This document shows, in pieces, positions 54,678-63,076 of a stretch of 64,000 bases of DNA (within the stretch, counting starts at the first letter, position 1; each line of letters opens with the position of its first letter). A program made the position numbers and the translations under genes. The notes under the pieces are model-generated. The model searched no databases and was not told the origin of the DNA. It saw only the letters and a program-made list of their open reading frames with translations. The DNA comes from Brachyspira hampsonii 30446 (GTDB taxonomy: Bacteria > Spirochaetota > Brachyspiria > Brachyspirales > Brachyspiraceae), in contig NZ_JH994111.1 in NCBI RefSeq assembly GCF_000316195.1, positions 1,816,062 through 1,880,061 of the forward strand, written 5' to 3'.

Positions 54678-55229
54678 CTAATAAAAATTAACTTCAATAC
54701 CTAATATGTTTTTTATATAATTATTCCAAGAATATTCGGTTAAAACATCAGAAGTATATATAAATTGATTAGTATATAATGACTCATCAACTTTTGAAAA
54801 AATAGGTAAATAACGTTCCAAATCTTTACGCATATTTCTTAATACAAAATTAGGAACAGTATTAGGCATAGAAACAATAACATAATAATGTATATTTAAT
54901 CCTAATCTATTTGATGAATATTCTCTTATAAATGTATCTCTTGCTTTTTGTATACAATCATAAGTATATGAATGTCCTTTATCTGGTTTTCTATATAGAA
55001 ATTTTGAAAAGAAATCTTCTTTTTCTTCTTCTGTTTGAATCGATGAATATTTTTTATTATAATTTTTTACTTCAATAAAAACAATTATATTATTAACATA
55101 TACAATAAAATCAACATCCTTCATAAAATGACTATAATTCAAATTCTCATCATCTATTTTTCTTACAATAATACCAGAATTATCATCATAAATCATTTTA
55201 AAATTACTTTTTTCTTCAAATATTTCCAT
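54678..55229 (-). CDS. PD-(D/E)XK nuclease-like protein paired with an ATPase
   Basis: A 183-residue protein (ATG at 55229; a TTG at 55235 overlaps the ATPase stop). Near residue 40 it has VDFIVYVNNIIVFIEVKNY, which fits the PD-(D/E)XK nuclease core D40...E53-V-K55 between beta strands. The remainder is helical with YVIVSMPNTVPN. It is translated directly after the ATPase gene and has no visible ribosome site of its own, indicating coupling. The pair resembles ATPase-nuclease defence modules in layout. I cannot name a known system, and nuclease activity is inferred only from the motif. Confidence 0.5.
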   Translation of the reverse strand: MEIFEEKSNFKMIYDDNSGIIVRKIDDENLNYSHFMKDVDFIVYVNNIIVFIEVKNYNKKYSSIQTEEEKEDFFSKFLYRKPDKGHSYTYDCIQKARDTFIREYSSNRLGLNIHYYVIVSMPNTVPNFVLRNMRKDLERYLPIFSKVDESLYTNQFIYTSDVLTEYSWNNYIKNILGIEVNFY

Positions 55230-55231
55230 AA

Positions 55232-56443
55232 TCAATTTTTAAATGCTTTTTCTATAGATTGTAAATGCTGTTCTTCAAATTTATCTTCTATTGAATTATG
55301 CTGTATATTATTTAAATATTCATTGCTTTCAATTAATACTCCATTATTTTTATCTTCATCAAAATAAAAAGAATGAAACTTTATTTTATCATTTTCTTTT
55401 CTTTGCAGCTCAAAATCTTCTATAATAAAATTATTATGTGTAGCTAAAAATATTTGAACGCCTACTCTTGATAAACTTAGTAATATTTCAACTAAAACTC
55501 TTGTAAGTTTAGGATTTAAATTTGATTCAGGCTCATCAAAAAGAAGTATAGTATCTTTATCTATTTCCCCATTTTTTATAAGAAGCCAAAGCAAAGCAAG
55601 TTTTTTATGCCCTTCTGCCACCATAGTAAACTGCACTTCCCCAAAATCCTTATACTTAATAAAAAATACTTCATCTTTTTGAATAACAATTCCGCCTATT
55701 GCATTTTCTATTTTTTTTGCAATATCTTCTAAATACGGATCTAATTCTCTTAATTGAGGCACAAAAGCCTTATTTAAAATATCATAGTATACAGATTCAA
55801 AAGATACTTCCCTTTTATTGTATAATGAAATAAAACCTTTTGAATTAGTTAAAATATCTTTGCATGGTATGTATGTAATTTTTTTATATTTAAATGTATA
55901 TTCATTATCATCAAATAAACTTTCATTATCTTTTATATTATTTTTATCATAAATATAGAAAACATTATTTGAAAAAATCATATTATCTTTTATTTTAGTA
56001 TTATTATTTAATAGTTTTATAATTACATTATTAAATTCAATTTCCCAATCAGTAATAAAATTAAAATATTCATTGAACTTATTTACAATATAGATTTTTA
56101 ATCCTTTCTTTTCTTCTTTATCTTCTAATAAACTAAATTGTCTAATATATTCATGTAGTTCTGTTTCTTTATCTTTAATATTGTCTTTTATTTTATTATA
56201 TTTTAATTTATTTAATAAATTAAAGGTGTGATTAAATGGATAATGTAACTTGTCAACAGACATTTTATATTTATTATTTCCTACTTTTTCATAGAAAGAT
56301 TCATTTAAACAATAAATAGCCTTAAGTAAATGAGTTTTGCCTGTTCCATTCTCTCCAATAAATATGTTAACTCCTTTACTAAAATTGGTACTACAATCTT
56401 TAAATACTGTAAAATTACTTATATGAACATTTTCTACATACAT
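55232..56443 (-). CDS. SMC-like AAA ATPase paired with a nuclease-like protein
   Basis: A 403-residue ATPase (from the Met at 56443, GGAG nine bases before). NIFIGENGTGKTHLLKAIY is Walker A, QFTMVAEGHKKLALLWLL holds a signature-like part, TILLFDEPESNLNP is Walker B, and FLATHNNFIIED is the switch His. The middle (about 80-200) is Lys/Asn-rich. This AAA_15/AAA_21 class drives nucleases in Septu-, Gabija- and retron-type systems. The partner gene begins three bases after this stop. It differs from the ATPase at 5442-6419 in length and partner type, so it is not a duplicate of that module. Confidence 0.7.
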   Translation of the reverse strand: MYVENVHISNFTVFKDCSTNFSKGVNIFIGENGTGKTHLLKAIYCLNESFYEKVGNNKYKMSVDKLHYPFNHTFNLLNKLKYNKIKDNIKDKETELHEYIRQFSLLEDKEEKKGLKIYIVNKFNEYFNFITDWEIEFNNVIIKLLNNNTKIKDNMIFSNNVFYIYDKNNIKDNESLFDDNEYTFKYKKITYIPCKDILTNSKGFISLYNKREVSFESVYYDILNKAFVPQLRELDPYLEDIAKKIENAIGGIVIQKDEVFFIKYKDFGEVQFTMVAEGHKKLALLWLLIKNGEIDKDTILLFDEPESNLNPKLTRVLVEILLSLSRVGVQIFLATHNNFIIEDFELQRKENDKIKFHSFYFDEDKNNGVLIESNEYLNNIQHNSIEDKFEEQHLQSIEKAFKN

Positions 56444-56500
56444 ATTAAAATACTCCATTATCAATATCGGAGTTAAACATTATTAAAATTATTTATTATG

Positions 56501-57427
56501 TTACCTAATAAAATTTGAATAATCATAAGCAATATTAGCAGCAACACGGCAATTATTATAAACTAACTCTTTATTAGCTTTAAGACTTTTATTTTCTGTT
56601 ACACTATGAAGCTTAGCCAATATAAAAGGAGTAACATCTTTTCCTGATATGTTTTTATCCCTAGCCTCTTTTACAGTATCATCTATTATTTTATTAATAT
56701 AATTCTTATCCATCTCATATTCTTCTGGTATAGGATTGCATACTAAAACGCCTCCATTTAATCCTAATCTCCATTTTGTATCAAGTACATCAGCTATATC
56801 TTTTGTAGTATCTATTTTATAATCAACTTTATATCCGCTTTCTCTTGTGTAGAATGCCGGGAAATTTTCTGTTTTATAACCAAGAACAGGTATTCCGAAA
56901 GTTTCAAGATATTCTATAGTAAGTCCAATATCTAATATTGATTTAGCTCCTGCACATACAACCGCCACATTTGTTTTGCTTAATTCCTGCAAATCAGCAG
57001 ATATATCAAAAGTTTCCTGAGCATATCTGTGAACACCTCCGATACCTCCTGTAGCAAATACCTTTATTCCTGCTAAAGAGGCACCTATCATAGTAGTTGT
57101 TACTGTAGTAGCTCCGTCTTTTTTCAATGCCAGCATAACAGGCAAATCTCTTCTGCTTGATTTTGCTATATTTTTATTAGCTCCCATATATTCAAGTTCT
57201 TCTTTATTTAAACCTACTTTTATTTTTCCTTTTATTATTGCAATAGTAGCAGGTACTGCATTATTTTCTCGTATATTTTTTTCAGAGTTTAAAGCACTTT
57301 CAACATTTTCAGGGTAAGGCATGCCATGTGATATTATTGTGCTTTCTAATGCAACAATAGCTCTTTTCTCATATAAAGCTTCTTTCACTTCCTCACTTAT
57401 TTCTAAAAATTCTTCTAAATTATTCAT
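56501..57427 (-). CDS. psuG: Pseudouridine-5'-phosphate glycosidase
   Basis: PsuG splits pseudouridine 5'-phosphate into uracil and ribose 5-phosphate. It is 308 residues, normal length. Hallmarks include VALESTIISHGMPYPENVE, NAVPATIAIIKGKIKVGL, SSRRDLPVMLALKKDGATTVTTT (part: KDGATTVTTTMIGA), FATGGIGGVHR and VVCAGAKSILDIGLT. The next gene is a PfkB-type kinase, which makes the substrate, so the two form the pseudouridine degradation pair psuK-psuG. Confidence 0.95.
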   Translation of the reverse strand: MNNLEEFLEISEEVKEALYEKRAIVALESTIISHGMPYPENVESALNSEKNIRENNAVPATIAIIKGKIKVGLNKEELEYMGANKNIAKSSRRDLPVMLALKKDGATTVTTTMIGASLAGIKVFATGGIGGVHRYAQETFDISADLQELSKTNVAVVCAGAKSILDIGLTIEYLETFGIPVLGYKTENFPAFYTRESGYKVDYKIDTTKDIADVLDTKWRLGLNGGVLVCNPIPEEYEMDKNYINKIIDDTVKEARDKNISGKDVTPFILAKLHSVTENKSLKANKELVYNNCRVAANIAYDYSNFIR

Positions 57428-57444
57428 AATCTATTCTCCAATAT

Positions 57445-58386
57445 TTAATTAATTCTAAAAATATCTTCTATTCTATTTATAACTTTTTCAAAGTTAGTAT
57501 TATTATTAACAGTCTCTTCACTCTCCAAAGCAAATGCCGCCATAGCAGCAGCAAATTTAACCTTATAATCCAAATCATAATCATGAAATATAGAATATAC
57601 TATACCAGCCATAAAAGCATCTCCTGCCCCTGTAGCATTTACAATATTTATTTTAGGAGCTTTTAAATAATATGATTTACTTATATCATTATAAGTACCA
57701 TAACATATGCCTAAAGCACCAAATGTTATATAAATTTCTTTTACTCCTTTTTTTAAAAATATTCTTACAGCTTTTTTACCTTCTTCTATAGTATTTATAT
57801 CCATATCAAGAAGAAAAGATGCTTCATTAGAATTAAGCTTCAAAGCATAAATATGATTTTCTAGTCCTTTTATATGTTCTGATTTTTTTATTGAAACTGC
57901 ATCAGTTAAAAGTTTTTTATTTGGAAAGTTATCTATAAGATACTCAAATATCTCCCTATTCATAACGGCATCTATAGTGATAAACTCAGCATTCTCTACA
58001 ATATCTTTTATAGTATCTAAATACTCAATATTTATATTTTTATCCAAAGTATCCATATCAGACATAGCTATTTCCATATCTCTGTCATTATTCATAATAG
58101 CTATATATGAAGTGCTGCTACCATTTCTTACTATATAAGAGACATCAACTCCAAGTGATTTTATATTATTAAGAAGTATATCCCCGAAAATATCATCTCC
58201 TATAGAAGTAATAAATTTTATATTCTTTAATCCTATATTCGATAAATTATTAATAATATTTCTCTCTACTCCGCCTGCACAAACTTTTATTTTTCCTGGA
58301 TTAGATTCTTTTAAAAGTATTCTTTCTTTTGAAAATCCTTGTATATCTATATTGGATCCGCCTATAGATAATATATAATTTTTCAT
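57445..58386 (-). CDS. psuK: Pseudouridine kinase (PfkB family)
   Basis: A 313-residue ribokinase-family enzyme. The N-terminal SIGGSNIDIQGFS and GGVERNIINNLSNIG set the family; the C-terminal NATGAGDAFMAGIVYS holds the catalytic Asp and the anion hole. Assigned to pseudouridine rather than other sugars because it lies 17 nt before psuG on the same strand. By itself the sequence could be any PfkB kinase. The pair recycles pseudouridine from RNA turnover. Confidence 0.88.
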   Translation of the reverse strand: MKNYILSIGGSNIDIQGFSKERILLKESNPGKIKVCAGGVERNIINNLSNIGLKNIKFITSIGDDIFGDILLNNIKSLGVDVSYIVRNGSSTSYIAIMNNDRDMEIAMSDMDTLDKNINIEYLDTIKDIVENAEFITIDAVMNREIFEYLIDNFPNKKLLTDAVSIKKSEHIKGLENHIYALKLNSNEASFLLDMDINTIEEGKKAVRIFLKKGVKEIYITFGALGICYGTYNDISKSYYLKAPKINIVNATGAGDAFMAGIVYSIFHDYDLDYKVKFAAAMAAFALESEETVNNNTNFEKVINRIEDIFRIN

Positions 58387-58427
58387 TTAATACCTTTTAT
58401 AAACTATAATATATAATAATTAAAAAA

Positions 58428-59033
58428 TTAATTCATATCTACTCTGTCTAAAATACTTCTGGCTAAAGATCTGGAATCTGCATTTTCTATATCGCTTGCT
58501 AAAGATATTCCATAAGTAATACGCGTTATTCTGCCTCTAAAATTATTGTCTTTTAATGTTTTATAAATATATGAAGCAGTTGTATCAGCTTCTAAAGATG
58601 CACTGAATGCTATCATTATTTCTTCTATACTATTTTTATTAATTCTTGATATAAGTTCTCTTATCCTTATATCGCTTATACCAATACCTTTAAGAGGAGA
58701 TATAAGACCTCCTAATATATGATAAACTCCATTATATTCTTCTGTTTTTTCTATAGCAAGCATATCTGGATATGATTCTATAATACATATTTTATTATGC
58801 TCTCTTTTATCATTACTGCATATATCACAAATATCATTATCACTCAAACTATAACATACATTGCATAGCTTAATATTTTCATGTAAAGAAGATAGAACAT
58901 CTGCAAATTCTTTTAAATATTCATCATCGCAGTCAAATAAATACAATGCAAGCCTCATAGCTGTTCTAGTACCTATTCCAGGCAGCCTCGCTATTATCTG
59001 TGTAAGTTTATCTAAGGATTGTATATTATTCAA
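58428..59033 (-). CDS. recR: Recombination mediator protein RecR
   Basis: RecR works with RecF/RecO to load RecA onto gaps. The 201-residue protein has the helix-hairpin-helix ARLPGIGTRTAMRLALYL, the four-Cys zinc motif CNVCYSLSDNDICDIC, and a TOPRIM domain with ICIIESYPDMLAIEKT. It starts at TTG, with AAGGA supplied by the 3' end of the ebfC gene, five bases of gap. recR after ebfC is a classic conserved order. Confidence 0.95.
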   Translation of the reverse strand: MNNIQSLDKLTQIIARLPGIGTRTAMRLALYLFDCDDEYLKEFADVLSSLHENIKLCNVCYSLSDNDICDICSNDKREHNKICIIESYPDMLAIEKTEEYNGVYHILGGLISPLKGIGISDIRIRELISRINKNSIEEIMIAFSASLEADTTASYIYKTLKDNNFRGRITRITYGISLASDIENADSRSLARSILDRVDMN

Positions 59034-59038
59034 AATAA

Positions 59039-59479
59039 TTATTCCTTATTATTATTGTCATCATCATTTTTATTATTGATATTATTGACCATATCATTCA
59101 TCTTTGATATCATATCAGGAGTTATAGAATCTAAAGAAATATTTATTTTACCGTCTTTATATTCCACAGAAGTCATTTTGCTTATATCATTAAACATCTG
59201 ATTCATATCTTTAAAATTCATATTAAATAAATTAGGCTTCTGCTTAACTTGTTCTGCTGTACTATCAGCATCTTCTTCATCATCTAGCTTTTTCCTTAAT
59301 TCATTTACCTTTGAAACAGCTTCATTAATACTTGAACTTATCATCTCCTCTAATAATTCTTTCTGATCTTTTGCTAAAAGACTCTCATCTATACTGAAAC
59401 TAGTTATATTATATGATTTATTCATAGTTAAACATACCAAATTTCCTGCAGAACTATATTTTATACTGTTTTCATTCAT
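59039..59479 (-). CDS. ebfC: YbaB/EbfC-family nucleoid-associated protein
   Basis: A small DNA-binding protein of the YbaB family (EbfC in Borrelia). The core SSAGNLVCLTMNKSYNITSFSIDESLLAKDQKELLEEMISSSINEAV matches the YbaB strand-helix pattern (part shown: SAGNLVCLTMN). Compared with the family it lacks the N-terminal helix and has an extra Asp/Asn/Lys-rich C-terminal region (146 residues against about 105). AAGGAG precedes the start. It sits just before recR, the usual place for ebfC. Confidence 0.8.
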   Translation of the reverse strand: MNENSIKYSSAGNLVCLTMNKSYNITSFSIDESLLAKDQKELLEEMISSSINEAVSKVNELRKKLDDEEDADSTAEQVKQKPNLFNMNFKDMNQMFNDISKMTSVEYKDGKINISLDSITPDMISKMNDMVNNINNKNDDDNNNKE

Positions 59480-59631
59480 GATTCTTATACTCCTTTTTAT
59501 TAATACAATATAATATATATTCTTTTTAATAATTTATCAATAAAAATAAAAATGTATAAATTTGACTTTTTTATTCTAAGAATATAACATGTAGAATACT
59601 AAAATAATAAAAATAAAACAGTAATTAAAAA

Positions 59632-61101
59632 ATGTTGATAAGAAAAATTATATTATTAATACTAATACTTCCATCTATACTGCTATCTCAGCAGACAATA
59701 AAAGAAATAGGTGAAACTTATGAAAAAGAGAATATAGCTATATTTGAAATAGAAAGCACATCATCAGGATATGGAAAAGATTTAGGTGCTAAAATGACAT
59801 CATTAATAGAAAATTCATTAACAAGAATGAATAGATTCAATATAGTAGATAGGAAAAATTTAGATAAATATTTAAAAGAAATGGAACTTCAATTAACCGG
59901 AATCACCGAAAAACAAGTAATTGAAGTTGGTAAAATATACGGTTATTCAAAAGCTGTAACCGGAAAAATAGTATCGGCCAATGTTACTGTAGAATATAAT
60001 GATGACAGAAGTTTCAGTTTATATTCTACAGTTGCAATGGTGCTTCAAATAGTGGATGTTGAAACTACTAAAATACTTTACTCTTCAAAATTAGAAGGTT
60101 CTTCATATTACAGCACTAGTATATACCCTTCTTATTCTTTAAGAGAAAGTATTATCGATGATGCCTGCAATGATTTAGCATATAAAGTTGAAAACAAAAT
60201 GAGAAGCATATTTAAAATAACATTAACAGTAGCCGATGTGGACGGCGGAAATGTTATACTGCTTGCAGGTAAAAATCATGGAGTAAGTTCAAAAACTAGA
60301 TTTAAAGTTTATTCAAAAAAAGAAGATATAATACTTCCTTCAGGTAATGTAATAAGCGGAGAATATAATTATAAAGGTACCTTAAGAATAAAAGAACTTA
60401 ATAATGAATATTCTATAGCAAAAATATCAAGAGGAAATAATATACAGGTAGGAGATATTGCAAGAGAAACTGTTATAGGAGATTTCGGTGTTGGAATATT
60501 CTTAAATTATGCTTCTTATAATATACAGAATACTGAAAAAATATATGAGAGCAGCCTAAGACCAGATGAAGGAAAGATGAAAATATCATTAAAAAAGAAT
60601 GAATATGCCTTAGGAGTGCATATAAAAATGGGATACAATGGCGTATTATTTTCGCCAAATTTAAGTATAGGTATATTATTCGGAGACTTTTTTAAATCAA
60701 GTTATGCCGTAGATACTAGATTTAATTTCGATATTAATATAAATTTATATCAGGAAGTTTTAAGATTGATAATTTCTCCATATATAGGTATGGGAATATC
60801 TTTCACAACTATAGGAGAAATAATAGGAGGAAATTACTATACTGATAATTTCAGCTATATTAAAAACGGATCCAAAATAGATTCAAGGGATATTATGTTT
60901 GGTGCAGGGGCTATAGCTTCTTTACAGTACAATATTACAGATACTATAGGATTAAATTTAGGAATTGGATATAGATTTTACACTAATCCTATTAATTTAG
61001 GTGTTTTCAGTGATGGTAATGAAGTTTCTTTACCAGAACAAATAAAAACAGTCAATCTTACAGGATTAGAATTTACATTTGGAGCATTTTTTATATTATA
61101 A
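59632..61101 (+). CDS. CsgG-like lipoprotein-assembly domain protein with outer-membrane barrel
   Basis: A 489-residue secreted protein (signal peptide MLIRKIILLILILPSILLSQ). Residues about 30-195 follow the CsgG/curli-assembly pattern: ENIAIFEIESTSSGYGKDLG, SLTRMNRFNIVDRKNLDKYLKE, KIYGYSKAVTGKIVSANV. Residues about 200-285 form a small beta domain (VILLAGKNHGVSSKTRFKVYS). The C-terminal 200 residues look like an eight-stranded barrel ending in GLEFTFGAFFIL. This fusion is unusual for CsgG proteins, which normally form a multimeric pore. It overlaps the next gene by one base. Confidence 0.65.
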   Translation: MLIRKIILLILILPSILLSQQTIKEIGETYEKENIAIFEIESTSSGYGKDLGAKMTSLIENSLTRMNRFNIVDRKNLDKYLKEMELQLTGITEKQVIEVGKIYGYSKAVTGKIVSANVTVEYNDDRSFSLYSTVAMVLQIVDVETTKILYSSKLEGSSYYSTSIYPSYSLRESIIDDACNDLAYKVENKMRSIFKITLTVADVDGGNVILLAGKNHGVSSKTRFKVYSKKEDIILPSGNVISGEYNYKGTLRIKELNNEYSIAKISRGNNIQVGDIARETVIGDFGVGIFLNYASYNIQNTEKIYESSLRPDEGKMKISLKKNEYALGVHIKMGYNGVLFSPNLSIGILFGDFFKSSYAVDTRFNFDININLYQEVLRLIISPYIGMGISFTTIGEIIGGNYYTDNFSYIKNGSKIDSRDIMFGAGAIASLQYNITDTIGLNLGIGYRFYTNPINLGVFSDGNEVSLPEQIKTVNLTGLEFTFGAFFIL

Positions 61102-61703
61102 TGAGTACAAAAATCATAGCAATATTATTTATTATATCAAACACATTCTTTGGTGCTTTTTATTTTTCAGATATAGCTAAAGAATACGGAACTAATGAAA
61201 ACAATAATACAGAAAAAAAAACTGTAATAGAAACAAATGAACAGTTAAAAACAGAATATGATATAAATACTAACAGTATTGAATCATTCTTTAATATGGA
61301 AGGTACAAACATTATAAAACAAAACGGAGTCATAAGTTCTCCTGTTCTGATAGAAGATACTGCAAAAAGCAATCCTTTCAGATATACAGAAGTAACCTTT
61401 ATTTTAACAGCATTCTTCTCATACACTTATGCTACTTATTTGACAATAGGCTTAACATCCATAGAAAATTCAAATGTTGCTGCTTCAACTACAGGAAGAA
61501 GCAAATATAAAGATTTATGGATATCAACCACATTATTTCAAATAACAGCAGGTTTATTTTGCGGAGCTGCCGTTGCTTATGACAGTTATCAAAGAGTATT
61601 TGGCAAGAAAAAAAATGACGGATTTACTTTCAGCTTTGTGCCTTTTTATGAACCGATAAATAAAGATGCCGGTTTTGTATTTTCTTTAAATCACCCTCTT
61701 TAG
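61101..61703 (+). CDS. Inner-membrane protein linked to the CsgG-like gene
   Basis: A 200-residue protein overlapping the stop of the CsgG-like gene (ATGA). It has an N-terminal hydrophobic segment (KIIAILFIISNTFFGAFYF), a polar region with TEKKTVIETNEQLKTEYD, and two further membrane segments (TEVTFILTAFFSYTYATYLTIGL and LWISTTLFQITAGLFCGAAVAY). The coupling suggests a joint role in the envelope. No known family is recognised. Confidence 0.55.
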   Translation: MSTKIIAILFIISNTFFGAFYFSDIAKEYGTNENNNTEKKTVIETNEQLKTEYDINTNSIESFFNMEGTNIIKQNGVISSPVLIEDTAKSNPFRYTEVTFILTAFFSYTYATYLTIGLTSIENSNVAASTTGRSKYKDLWISTTLFQITAGLFCGAAVAYDSYQRVFGKKKNDGFTFSFVPFYEPINKDAGFVFSLNHPL

Positions 61704-61780
61704 TTTTAAAGAAAAATAAAGTTAATATAACTATATTTGTAATTTAAATTATTTAATATTATACTTTTTACTCATATAGT

Positions 61781-61836
61781 AGTATTCTTTTATTTGTTTT
61801 ATATATAAAAATATTATAATGAGAATACTGTTTTTT
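61781..61836 (+). terminator. Possible terminator after the CsgG-like operon
   Basis: AGTATTCT (61781-61788) and AGAATACT (61822-61829) are inverted, with TTTTTT following at 61831-61836. The 33-nt loop is long, so this is a weak call. Confidence 0.35.
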
Positions 61837-61885
61837 ATACTAAAATGTATAAAAACTCATACTCTTAAACAATTTCAGTTTACAG

Positions 61886-62383
61886 CTAACCTCTGGAAAT
61901 AATCATTTTTTTCTTTTTTAATTTTGGAAGTAAATTTTTATTTATAAGAAGTAAATATGTTATGAAACAGACTGCTATCATTGATGCTAATATTAAAGCT
62001 CCTTTGATATTAATATAATAATTATCACCCTCTTTTATATCTGATGATGACTGCAGATCTGTATTTTTTGCTTCTTCATTATTATCATTTCTAATAATCT
62101 TTATAATCTTTTCATTTTTAGTATCATCTAAATATCCAAATGTTTTAGCATAAGATAATATGTATTCTTTATCAGTTTTTAACCTTTCTATATTATTTGA
62201 TATCTGAATTTTTCTTCTATTTAACTCTTCAACTTTCTTTTTCTTATTTTCTATAATAATTTTTTTAGCATCTAATGTAAGAAATCCTTTAGAACTAAAT
62301 ACGAATAAATATACCATAAAAGCTATCCCAACTAATATGATACCATAGAATATTTTAGAGCCGATTCTAACATTAAAATACAT
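61886..62383 (-). CDS. DivIC/FtsB-like septum protein with extra membrane helix
   Basis: A 165-residue protein with an N-terminal membrane helix (FYGIILVGIAFMVYLFVF), a coiled coil (KKKKVEELNRRKIQISNNIERLKTD) and the motif DKEYILSYAKTFGYLDDTKNEKI. That matches the end of FtsB/DivIC domains (yIE..AR...g.v...E). Unlike the family it has a second membrane helix near the C-terminus (ALILASMIAVCFITYLLLI) and a basic tail. It may act in division. The extra helix makes the assignment less certain. The region 62384-62642 has AT-rich sequence and nothing else seen. Confidence 0.5.
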   Translation of the reverse strand: MYFNVRIGSKIFYGIILVGIAFMVYLFVFSSKGFLTLDAKKIIIENKKKKVEELNRRKIQISNNIERLKTDKEYILSYAKTFGYLDDTKNEKIIKIIRNDNNEEAKNTDLQSSSDIKEGDNYYINIKGALILASMIAVCFITYLLLINKNLLPKLKKKKMIISRG

Positions 62384-62642
62384 AAATTATTAACCTTATT
62401 AAATATACAACTTATTATCGGAAGTAATTTATTAAAGTTAATAGTATTAGATATAAATATTGTTTTTATAATTATATATATATATACTATTTATAATATC
62501 TAAAAAGCATTCAAATAAATAAAAAATATAAACACTTTTTAAGTTTTCATTAACTATCTAAAAATTAATCAAATACAAACCTTTATTTTTAATGTCTTTA
62601 TTATATTTTTCTATACTAAATGATCGCATTAGATTTCATCAT

Positions 62643-63062
62643 TAGACTTGTTTCAAAACTACTTGACAAATAATTTTATGAGTTTCTTATTTTATGCTAA
62701 ATTATATAATATTAATTATTAAATAAATCACATGTTTTATATATTGTATAATTTGTTATTTTAATATATAAATATGCAGTCTTTCGCCTGCCGACACCAA
62801 AGGTGGACTTCGTCGGCACACACAGTGAGGCGTACTTCGTATGCTTCTCGCCTGCCGACACCAAAGGTGGACTTCGTCGGCACGCACAGCGAGGCGTACT
62901 TCGTATGGGTCACCACCGAGTAGGTGCCTATTCGGCAAAAGAAGTGGGGTTTTGCGTAAGCACGCAGAGCGGTGCACGACTGTGTGCTTCGCAGCAAAGC
63001 CCCAACTATAATTTAAAAATATTAAATTAAAAATTTATAAATTTAGTTTTGAAACAAGTCTA
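62643..63062. mobile_element. MITE-like element, family A, copy 2
   Basis: A 420-bp element with the same 16-bp inverted ends (62643-62658 and 63047-63062) and outer TA bases as the copy at 43853-44156, in the opposite orientation. The GC-rich core (about 62785-63005) shares the blocks GGGTCACCACCGAGTAGGTG, CGGCAAAAGAAGTGGGG, CACGCAGAGCG and GCACGACTGTGTGCTTCGCA with copy 1. Some blocks stand in a different order, and there is an extra 64-bp duplication. Short frames crossing the core are not genes. It lies just downstream of the MATE gene's 3' end. Confidence 0.75.
62785..62912. repeat. 64-bp tandem duplication in the family-A core
   Basis: Two units start at 62785 and 62849 and match over about 58 bp with two differences. 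Each unit contains nested inverted repeats: GCCGAC/GTCGGC around CACC-AAA-GGTG. The RNA of either strand would fold into strong hairpins. Confidence 0.85.
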
Positions 63063-63076
63063 TTATAAATATATAA

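Noticed and set aside
62756-63030. Open frames on both strands across the GC-rich core (73-78 residues), rich in Cys, Arg, His
   Set aside because: Several frames are open at once because of the repeats; the peptides differ between frames, have no ribosome site and match nothing. It is the element core, not a gene.
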